This document shows, piece by piece, positions 57,648 to 64,000 of a stretch of DNA of 64,000 nt. Numbering within the stretch: the stretch's first letter is position 1; each line of letters starts with the position of its first letter. The stretch spans positions 1 through 64,000 of the forward strand of contig JAEWRN010000019.1 of NCBI GenBank assembly GCA_023460035.1. The letters run 5' to 3'. A program made the translations under genes and the position numbers. Origin of the DNA: Bacillota bacterium. GTDB taxonomy: Bacteria > Bacillota > Clostridia > Oscillospirales > Ruminococcaceae. Below the pieces are notes generated by a model. It was given only the letters and a program-made list of their open reading frames with translations. It did not search any database and was not told the DNA's origin.

Positions 57648-59717
57648 TTATGCGGGTACTTCGTAAATTTTCAGCTGTTCGCTGTCGTAAACACATAAAA
57701 AGCCGGCAAACTGGGCAGTGGCACCGTCAAAGGCCGGGCAGTACGCAAGGTAGCGAATGCCATGTGCCTTGCAAAGGCTCTGCACCGTGCTGTGTGGGGT
57801 ATCGGCATTAAAAATCGCCGTTATTACCGCCAGCCGCTCTTCCACCTGCGCACCGGCCACCCCCATGTTGCTGACGGCATATTTAAAGCTTTCCATATAA
57901 GCGCCGCGGCCTGAAAGGCCGGAGTAGACATTGCTCAGCCCCTCTTGTGCGGCGCCGGTGTGGATGCGGTTGGTGGCAAATAATTCGCCCGGCTGCAATG
58001 CCGCGGCAAGCCAGCGCATGCCGGTTTCCTCTGCCGCCGTCAGCGGCACCGTACCGTGCTGCGCAGTGCTTTGCGCCGCGGTTTCCAGCGGGGATGCCAG
58101 CACCTGCAGGCCCGCAAACGCAAGCTGCGCCTGCATCAGCAGCCCGGTGGCGGCACTGGCGGCAACCAGTACCCCCAATGTGCCCGCCGCCACTTTGCGC
58201 ACCGCGGGCAGGCGCTTTGCAAACCAGTTTTTCGCATCGCCCAGCGCGTCCAGCGCCAGCAGGTTGATGAAAAACAGCCCGGCAAAGCCGAAATAGATCT
58301 GGCTCATTGCGTAGTGGTCAAACAGAAAAAACGCTGCCATGCCGCCCACTGCGCCCGCGTGCCAAAACAGGTGCGGCACGTCCAGGCGGGGCAGGCGGCG
58401 CACATCCCGCAGCAGGGCAAACAGGTACAGCGCCACCCCGGCAGGTGCCATGCAAAAGGTTTGCAGCAGCATAAAAACGGGCAGCAGCAGTTTGCCCAAA
58501 AGCGGGCTTTTTGCCGTGATGAGCGCAATATAATTTGCAAAATACGATTTTTGCAACGTGCCCGCAGGGCTGAACACCATGCTGGTGGAAGCACCTGCCG
58601 CAAAGTAAAACCGGTACAGCAACCAAAACCCGCCGCCCACCAGCAATACAAACAACCAGGCGCCGCCGCGTGAAGTGCCGCCGCGCAGGCCGCCCCATAC
58701 TACCGCCGCCACTGCCGCAATGGCCACGATGCCCGCAACCGGCCCTTTGGCAAAGCAAAGCAGCCCAAAGCAGAGCACCAGTGCCACCCAAAGCGGCGCC
58801 CCAGCGCGAAATTTTTGCCCGGCCAGCTGCCAAAACAGCAGCACAAACAGGCACAAAAACAGCGTGGCGGTGGCCTGCCCGTTGATGTTGGTCAGCAAAT
58901 GGCGAATGCCGGTGTTCCAAAACCGGCTTTGGCCGCTGGGCCACACCTTATAAAGGCTGACACAGCCCAGCAAAAAGGTGGCCGCCAGCAACAGCGCGCT
59001 TTTGGCGCGGCTGCCGCCAAACACCGCCTGCCCCAGCTGCCACAGCGCCCACACCAACAGCGCCAGCAGCAACGGAGTTTGGTAAAAGGCCAGCACATCA
59101 TATACCGCAAGACCGCTTGCCATTGAAAGGCCTGCCGCCAAAAGCTCGGTGAGGTAATGGTAGGTCAGCGTCACCCCCGCAAACCGCAGGTCGGCGGGCG
59201 GGAAGCCCAGCAAAAAGCTTTCGGCGTTGCCAAGGTTCCAAAAAAAGTCCTGGCTGGGGGTAATTTGCCCCACGGCAGCCGGGTGGGCAAACAGTCCCGC
59301 GCCCGCGGCACTGATGAGTGCCAATACCCCTGCAACCGCCGCCAGCGGCAGATATGCGCGCAGCGTTTGCAACACGGCTGCAAACGAGCCACGGCGGCGC
59401 CTTGCGGCTACCGGCAGGCCCAGCACGGCAGCAAGCGGCAACAGCCGCACCGGCCATACGCTGCCCACCGCGCTGGAAAGCACCGCCAGCCCCGCAAACA
59501 CCGCAAACGCCAGCACCAGACCTGCGGCCTGTGCCGCCGGGCCCGCCAGCTTTTTAAAAACCACCTGTGCCGCAAAAAACGCGGGCACCGGCACACACAG
59601 CACCCCGCACAGCAGCGCAAGGCCATACTCGGCCGCGCTGCCGCCCGCGCGCTGCGCCAGCGCGGCGGCCCCACAAAACGACAAAACGGTCACGGCAAGG
59701 GCTGCGGCATTGGCCAT
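57648..59717 (-). CDS. Polytopic membrane protein (GT-C glycosyltransferase-like) inside the pur cluster
   Basis: The 689-residue protein has about 12-14 membrane helices (residues 5 to about 530) and a soluble C-terminal domain (about 540-689) with SGLSGRGAYMESFKYA and HGIRYLAYCP. An Asp-containing loop PSQDFFWNLGNAESFLLG (near 145-160) precedes a membrane section, as in GT-C-type lipid-linked sugar transferases of the PMT/YfhO type. This is a resemblance of layout, not a firm family call. ATG 59717 lies 33 bases after the purH stop. Its place between purH and purD is unusual, since no known purine step needs such a protein. Confidence 0.6.
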   Translation of the reverse strand: MANAAALAVTVLSFCGAAALAQRAGGSAAEYGLALLCGVLCVPVPAFFAAQVVFKKLAGPAAQAAGLVLAFAVFAGLAVLSSAVGSVWPVRLLPLAAVLGLPVAARRRRGSFAAVLQTLRAYLPLAAVAGVLALISAAGAGLFAHPAAVGQITPSQDFFWNLGNAESFLLGFPPADLRFAGVTLTYHYLTELLAAGLSMASGLAVYDVLAFYQTPLLLALLVWALWQLGQAVFGGSRAKSALLLAATFLLGCVSLYKVWPSGQSRFWNTGIRHLLTNINGQATATLFLCLFVLLFWQLAGQKFRAGAPLWVALVLCFGLLCFAKGPVAGIVAIAAVAAVVWGGLRGGTSRGGAWLFVLLVGGGFWLLYRFYFAAGASTSMVFSPAGTLQKSYFANYIALITAKSPLLGKLLLPVFMLLQTFCMAPAGVALYLFALLRDVRRLPRLDVPHLFWHAGAVGGMAAFFLFDHYAMSQIYFGFAGLFFINLLALDALGDAKNWFAKRLPAVRKVAAGTLGVLVAASAATGLLMQAQLAFAGLQVLASPLETAAQSTAQHGTVPLTAAEETGMRWLAAALQPGELFATNRIHTGAAQEGLSNVYSGLSGRGAYMESFKYAVSNMGVAGAQVEERLAVITAIFNADTPHSTVQSLCKAHGIRYLAYCPAFDGATAQFAGFLCVYDSEQLKIYEVPA

Positions 59718-59749
59718 TGTAAAGCGGCCCGCTTTGGCCTTTGCCCCGC

Positions 59750-60922
59750 TCAATGGTGAAACAGCCGCAGACCGCAAAACGCCATAGCAATGCCATAGCG
59801 GTCACAGGTCTCGATGACCTGGTCGTCGCGCACCGAGCCGCCGGGCTGGACAATGGCTTCTACCCCGCTGCGGGCAGCGCGCTCGATGTTGTCGCCAAAC
59901 GGGAAAAACGCGTCGCTTGCCAGCACGACACCGCGCACCTTGGCAAGGTAGGCCTTTTTTTCGGCCAGCGCTAGCGGCTGCGGGCAGGTGGTAAACACCT
60001 GCTGCCACGCGCCGTCGCGCAGCACGTCGTCGCTCTCTTCGCTGATGTAAACGTCAATGGCATTGTCACGCACCGCGCGGCTGATGCCCGCTTTAAACGG
60101 CAGTGCCAGCACCTGCGGGTGCTGGCGCAGGTGCCAGATGTCGGCCTTATTGCCCGCAAGGCGGGTACAGTGGATGCGGCTTTGCTGGCCCGCGCCCACG
60201 CCGATAGCCTGCCCGTCTTTGGCATAGCACACCGAGTTTGACTGGGTGTATTTCAGGGTGATAAGCGCCACCAGCAAATCGCGCTTCTGCTCACTGGTCA
60301 GCGTTTTATTTTGGGTCACGACGTTTTGCAGCAGGGTTTCATTGATGGCAAGGTCGTTGTGGCCCTGCTCAAACGTGATGCCAAAAATATCGCGCTGTTC
60401 CAGCGCGGGGGGCGCATACGCCGGGTCGATGACGACGATGTTGTAGCCGCCCTTTTTCTTGGTTTTTAAAATGGCAAGCGCCTCGTCGGTATAGCCCGGC
60501 GCAATCACGCCGTCCGACACCTCTTTTTGGATCAGGTGGGCGGTGGCGGCGTCACACTCTTCGCTCAGCGACACCCAGTCGCCAAAGCTTGACAGCCGGT
60601 CGGCACCGCGCGCGCGGGCATAGGCACACGCGAGGGGGGAAAGCTGCATGCCCTCGACAAAATAAATTTTTTGCAACGCTTCGCTGAGCGGCAGGCCCAG
60701 CGCGGCCCCGGCGGGGCTGACATGCTTAAAGCTGGCGGCGGCGGGCAGGCCGCTCATCGCGGCAAGCTCGCGCACCAGCTGCCAGCCGTTCAGCGCGTCC
60801 ATAAAATTGATGTACCCGGGCCGCCCGTTGAGCACCTGCAACGGCAGTTCGCCCTGCCGGGCAAAAATGCGGGAGGGTTTTTGGTTGGGGTTACAGCCGT
60901 ACTTCAGTTCCAGTTCGGTCAT
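59750..60922 (-). CDS. purH: AICAR transformylase (PurH C-terminal type, stand-alone)
   Basis: The 390-residue protein matches only the AICAR transformylase half of PurH. LKYGCNPNQKPSRIF lies at residues 5-19, SFKHVSPAGAALGLPLSEA at about 63-81 (the KHVSPAG loop holds the catalytic Lys-His) and AFFPFGDNIERAARSGVEAI near the C-terminus. The N-terminal IMP cyclohydrolase domain of bifunctional PurH (about 200 residues) is absent; ATG 60922 is the only good start. The last step is instead supplied by the PurO-type gene next door. Confidence 0.9.
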   Translation of the reverse strand: MTELELKYGCNPNQKPSRIFARQGELPLQVLNGRPGYINFMDALNGWQLVRELAAMSGLPAAASFKHVSPAGAALGLPLSEALQKIYFVEGMQLSPLACAYARARGADRLSSFGDWVSLSEECDAATAHLIQKEVSDGVIAPGYTDEALAILKTKKKGGYNIVVIDPAYAPPALEQRDIFGITFEQGHNDLAINETLLQNVVTQNKTLTSEQKRDLLVALITLKYTQSNSVCYAKDGQAIGVGAGQQSRIHCTRLAGNKADIWHLRQHPQVLALPFKAGISRAVRDNAIDVYISEESDDVLRDGAWQQVFTTCPQPLALAEKKAYLAKVRGVVLASDAFFPFGDNIERAARSGVEAIVQPGGSVRDDQVIETCDRYGIAMAFCGLRLFHH

Positions 60923-60942
60923 TTTACAAGGTTCCCCTTTCT

Positions 60943-61710
60943 TTAGCGCAGCTGCTCGGGGCTGATAATCTCCGGCTTCGCGGGCCCCTGTGTTTTTTCG
61001 TAGCGGTTGCAAATGCGGGTCTGCTGCTCGCCTGCGCCAAGGGGCAGGTAGCGCACAAACAGGCTGATTTTGTTTTCGGTGTCAAGGCTGTTCCACAACA
61101 GGTCGGTCAGCTCGTCAATCGTCTCTGGCAGCGCGACACAGCGCGGCTCGCCCATAAAGCTGGGCAGCGGGTTGCCGTCGCCCTCGTAAGTGTGGATCAA
61201 ATGCCCCTGCCCTGCCACCGGCTGCGGGTACTCGTAAAAATACCGCTGCACGGAATCCGGGTTGCCGCCGGCACTTTTGATGATGCTCATGCGGTACCGC
61301 ATGCGCCCTCCGGTGCGCTTGATGTAGCCGCTGATGCGCGGGGTGTAGTTTGGGGCGTCCGGCTCGAACTTGCGCCGGCGCAGCGCGCGCGAAAAGCTGC
61401 CGCCAAGCTCCAGCTCGTCATAAATCGTGTCGGTCTGGTCGCCGTTTGTCACAATCAGCACCTGGTCGCCCAATGCGCGCACCGGGGCATACAAAATCAG
61501 CGAGGGGTCTTGCATGCGGCTTTCGTCCGCCGCTTCGGTGATGATGCCGTCACCCCGCTGTGTAAACACGCGGTTACGGCTGTTGGCACTGCGCCCCATA
61601 ATAAAATAGGCGGCAACGGCAAACGACCCGCTGGGGCTCAGGCCCAGCAGAACACCCCGGCCGGGGTAACTGTTTTGCCGCAGCAAGCTTTCAAGGTCTT
61701 GTGTTCCCAT
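60943..61710 (-). CDS. purO: IMP cyclohydrolase, PurO type
   Basis: The 255-residue protein matches the archaeal-type IMP cyclohydrolase (PurO/COG3363). It has SYPGRGVLLGLSPSG (about residues 14-28), AYFIMGRSANSRNRVF (about 34-49), LYAPVRAL and YTPRISGYI. It closes FAICAR to IMP, the last step of the pathway, with a fold unrelated to the PurH N-terminal domain. It lies 20 bases upstream of the AICAR transformylase gene and 3 bases after purN, so the two halves of the final reaction pair are co-expressed. Confidence 0.85.
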   Translation of the reverse strand: MGTQDLESLLRQNSYPGRGVLLGLSPSGSFAVAAYFIMGRSANSRNRVFTQRGDGIITEAADESRMQDPSLILYAPVRALGDQVLIVTNGDQTDTIYDELELGGSFSRALRRRKFEPDAPNYTPRISGYIKRTGGRMRYRMSIIKSAGGNPDSVQRYFYEYPQPVAGQGHLIHTYEGDGNPLPSFMGEPRCVALPETIDELTDLLWNSLDTENKISLFVRYLPLGAGEQQTRICNRYEKTQGPAKPEIISPEQLR

Positions 61711-61713
61711 CTG

Positions 61714-62340
61714 TCAAACTCCCTTTCGCTTGTAGTTTTTTTGTGCGCGCCAAAGTGCGGCGCAAAGCTGCTCTACCGCGCGGGGCAGCAGTTTCCACTC
61801 GGCCTGCTCCATCACGCGGCGCTGCAGCGTGGCGGCATCGTCGCCGCGGTGCACCCGCACAGCACGCTGTGCTACTATTTTACCACCATCCGGTACCTCG
61901 TTGACAAGGTGTACGGTTGCGCCGGTCACTTTTACGCCGGCGGCAAGGGCAGCCTCATGCACTTTTAAGCCATAAAACCCCTTGCCGCAAAAGCTGGGGA
62001 TGAGGCTGGGGTGCACGTTGAGGATGCGCCCGCTGTAAGCGGCGATGACCGACGGGCCCAAAATAGAGAGAAACCCCGCCAGCACGACCACCTCAATGTT
62101 GTTTTGTTGCAGCACCCGCAACAGTGCCTCGTCAAAGGTGGCACTGTTGGGGCAGGTTTTGCGCCACACAACCGCCGTTTTTACCCCGGCGCCCGCCGCG
62201 CGTTGCAGCGCGTATACCCCCGGCTTGCTGGCAACCACCAGCGCAAGCTCGGCATGGGGCAGCTTGCCCGCCGCTTTGGCGTCTAAAATAGCTTGCAGGT
62301 TGGTGCCCCCGCCGGACACCAGTACCGCGACCCTTACCAC
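61714..62340 (-). CDS. purN: GAR transformylase PurN
   Basis: The 208-residue formyltransferase uses 10-formyl-tetrahydrofolate to formylate GAR. It has VLVSGGGTNLQAILDA (residues 5-20), LAGFLSILG, the catalytic Asn/His in GRILNVHPSLIPSF (about 104-117) and the Asp in HLVNEVPDGGKIVAQ. The start is GTG 62340, which overlaps the purM stop by 7 bases; the longer frame would read through purM and is rejected. Confidence 0.92.
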   Translation of the reverse strand: MVRVAVLVSGGGTNLQAILDAKAAGKLPHAELALVVASKPGVYALQRAAGAGVKTAVVWRKTCPNSATFDEALLRVLQQNNIEVVVLAGFLSILGPSVIAAYSGRILNVHPSLIPSFCGKGFYGLKVHEAALAAGVKVTGATVHLVNEVPDGGKIVAQRAVRVHRGDDAATLQRRVMEQAEWKLLPRAVEQLCAALWRAQKNYKRKGV

Positions 62341-63371
62341 AGCTCGACACCGCCTTCGCCTGCGGCAACTTCGCCCAGCAGGTAAGCGTCTTCGCCCTGT
62401 GCTTTCAGCACCCGCAGCGCTTCGTCTGCCTGCGCCGCACCCACCACGACGCAAAGGCCGACCCCCATATTAAAGGTATTGAACATATCCCGCTCGGGCA
62501 CACTGCCCGCCTTGGCGATGCGCTCGAATAGCGGCGGGGTGCGCACGGCCTTTTTGGCAATGCGGGCCACAAGGCCGCCCGGCAGGCAGCGGGGGATGTT
62601 TTCGTAAAAGCCGCCGCCGGTGATGTGGCTGGCGCCCAGCACCCGCACCTGCTTTGCCAGCGCCAGCAGGGGTTTGACATAAATGCGGGTCGGCGCCAGC
62701 AGCGCTTCGCCCAGCGTGGTGCCAAGCTCCGGCAGGTACTCGCCTGCCGCGCCGCCCTCAAGGTCAAACACGCGGCGCACCAGTGAAAAACCGTTTGAAT
62801 GCACGCCGCTGGAGGGCAGCGCGATCAGTGCGTCGCCCGCGCGCATGGCCGTGTTGTCAAACATGCGCTCTTTGTCCACAATGCCGACCGAAAAGCCCGC
62901 AAGGTCGTATTCGTTTTCCGGGTAAAAGCCCGGCATTTCGGCCGTCTCGCCGCCAATCAGCGCCGCACCGGCCTGCACACAGCCCTCGGCCACCCCGGCG
63001 ACGATTGACGCAATGCGCTCGGGCACATTTTTGCCGCAGGCGATATAATCAAGGAAAAACAGGGGCGCGGCGCCGCTGCAAATGATGTCGTTGACGCACA
63101 TGGCCACACAGTCGATGCCCACAGTGTCGTGTTTATCCAGCAAAAAAGCCAGTTTCAGCTTCGTGCCCACCCCGTCGGTGCCCGACACGAGCACCGGTTG
63201 TTTCATGCCGGTGAGGTCGGGGGCAAACAGGCCTCCAAAGCCGCCAAGGCCCCCCAGCACACCGGGGGTCGTCGTGCGCGCCACATGGCGTTTCATCAGC
63301 TCTACCGCGGCGTACCCGGCAGTGATGTCCACCCCGGCGGCGCGGTAACTGTCGCTAAAGCTTTTTTCCAT
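62334..63371 (-). CDS. purM: Phosphoribosylformylglycinamidine cyclo-ligase
   Basis: The 345-residue AIR synthetase closes FGAM to AIR with ATP. SYRAAGVDITAGYAAV lies at residues 8-23, SGTDGVGTKLKLAF at about 63-76, NDIICSGAAPLFFLDY at about 98-113 and GGETAEMPGFYPENEYDLAG at about 140-159. HITGGGFYENIPRCLP marks the C-terminal domain. It overlaps purF by 17 bases and purN by 7 bases. Confidence 0.95.
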   Translation of the reverse strand: MEKSFSDSYRAAGVDITAGYAAVELMKRHVARTTTPGVLGGLGGFGGLFAPDLTGMKQPVLVSGTDGVGTKLKLAFLLDKHDTVGIDCVAMCVNDIICSGAAPLFFLDYIACGKNVPERIASIVAGVAEGCVQAGAALIGGETAEMPGFYPENEYDLAGFSVGIVDKERMFDNTAMRAGDALIALPSSGVHSNGFSLVRRVFDLEGGAAGEYLPELGTTLGEALLAPTRIYVKPLLALAKQVRVLGASHITGGGFYENIPRCLPGGLVARIAKKAVRTPPLFERIAKAGSVPERDMFNTFNMGVGLCVVVGAAQADEALRVLKAQGEDAYLLGEVAAGEGGVELW

Positions 63372-64000
63372 CCTGTGCCTCCCCTGCCGCAGCCTTTGCG
63401 GCGGAAATTTTATGTTCAAACTTGCTTTTTTGTGCCCTGCTGGGTTTCGGTGCCGGGTAATTGCCGGTAAAGCAGCCCTTGCAAAAGCCGCAGGTCGAGC
63501 GGTCGGCCAGCATGTCTAAGCTGTCCACGTCCAAATAACCCAGGCTGTCCACCCCAATGATGGCGCGGATCTCCTCCACCGTGTGGCGGTAGGCGATCAA
63601 GCGCTCGCTGGAGTCGATGTCGGTGCCAAAGTAGCACGGGTATAAAAACGGCGGTGCCGACAGGCGCATATGCACCTCTTTTGCCCCGGCTTCGCGCAGC
63701 AGCTGCACAATTTTCAGGCTGGTGGTGCCGCGCACGATGGAATCGTCCACCAGCACGACCCGCTTGCCCGCCACCACCGAGGCAATGGGGTTCAGCTTAA
63801 TGCGCACATCGTTTTCGCGCTGTTTTTGGCTGGGCGCAATAAAGGTGCGCCCGATGTATTTATTTTTGAGGAAACCAATGTCATACGGGATGCCGCTTTG
63901 TTTGGAAAAGCCCAGCGCCGCGTCGAGGCCGGAATCCGGCACGCCGATGACGACATCGGCTTGCACCGGGTGCTGCAACGCCAAAAACGTGCCGGCGCGC
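63355..64000 (-). CDS. purF: Amidophosphoribosyltransferase, C-terminal part
   Basis: The visible 214 residues are the phosphoribosyltransferase domain of PurF, the committed step of purine synthesis. GVPDSGLDAALGFS and the PRPP-binding motif VVLVDDSIVRGTT are present, followed by LRLSAPPFLYPCYFGTDI-like sequence and a C-terminal CGFCKGCFTGNYP, whose Cys residues fit the iron-sulfur-cluster type of PurF. The N-terminal glutaminase domain is beyond the right edge. It overlaps purM. Confidence 0.93.
   Translation of the reverse strand, partial: RAGTFLALQHPVQADVVIGVPDSGLDAALGFSKQSGIPYDIGFLKNKYIGRTFIAPSQKQRENDVRIKLNPIASVVAGKRVVLVDDSIVRGTTSLKIVQLLREAGAKEVHMRLSAPPFLYPCYFGTDIDSSERLIAYRHTVEEIRAIIGVDSLGYLDVDSLDMLADRSTCGFCKGCFTGNYPAPKPSRAQKSKFEHKISAAKAAAGEAQDGKKL

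Overview
The window looks like the chromosome of a GC-rich, low-redundancy Clostridia (Oscillospiraceae/Ruminococcaceae-like, in the general neighbourhood of Faecalibacterium, Gemmiger and Subdoligranulum). The grounds are Gram-positive style ribosome binding sites and promoters, an LPXTG protein with a sortase, a PTS with a LicT-type antiterminator, a T-box leader, a single-chain PurL and a two-gene SmsC/SmsB iron-sulfur system. The genus is an inference, not something read directly.

Positions 1-4192 are visibly more AT-rich and form the right end of an integrated mobile element. From the left: two truncated gene remnants joined head to head (an enolase-superfamily tail and a fragment of a large defence-type ATPase), a non-coding stretch, a decayed mobilisation-like ORF, an intact three-gene HipB-HipS-HipT toxin-antitoxin operon with three helically phased operators, and a small excisionase-like gene. 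The element ends in the 3' half of a tRNA-Ser (anticodon loop to CCA), which is its attachment site. No integrase lies in this end.

Positions 4200-16500 hold a secreted Ig-domain protein, a two-component system, a MarR-controlled FMN/flavodoxin redox operon, a MATE exporter next to a condensation-type acyltransferase, a broken alpha/beta hydrolase, an AraC-type regulator with a 9-G tract in its ribosome binding site, a small hypothetical protein and truA. Positions 16500-29600 hold a LicT-EIIA-EIIBC N-acetylglucosamine PTS operon with a recognisable RAT/terminator, cutC, a MerR regulator, an M20 amidohydrolase, an SRAP protein, a DMT permease, a nitroreductase-tautomerase pair and a GntR-transaldolase-split transketolase group.

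Positions 29600-48800 hold sbcCD, a small acidic membrane-anchored protein with an internal duplication, two CobW-type metal GTPases (one with a long His-rich tract, one fused to a YcgQ/TIGR03943-like tail), a surface protein-sortase-lipoprotein operon, the SmsC/SmsB system, and minD-mgsA-hisS-aspS on one strand. Positions 48970-50920 hold tRNA-Arg, a T-box leader driving an isopropylmalate-dehydrogenase-like protein that has lost its catalytic and metal-binding residues, and a small conserved-looking ORF.

Positions 51100-64000 are one minus-strand purine biosynthesis cluster, read from the right edge: purF-purM-purN-purO-purH(AICAR transformylase only)-membrane protein-purD-purL-purB. The last two steps are carried out by separate proteins, with an archaeal-type PurO instead of a fused PurH, and a 689-residue polytopic membrane protein is embedded in the cluster. 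The most unusual items are the T-box-controlled pseudo-dehydrogenase, the HipBST system and its operator array, the paired GTPases, and the membrane protein inside the pur operon.
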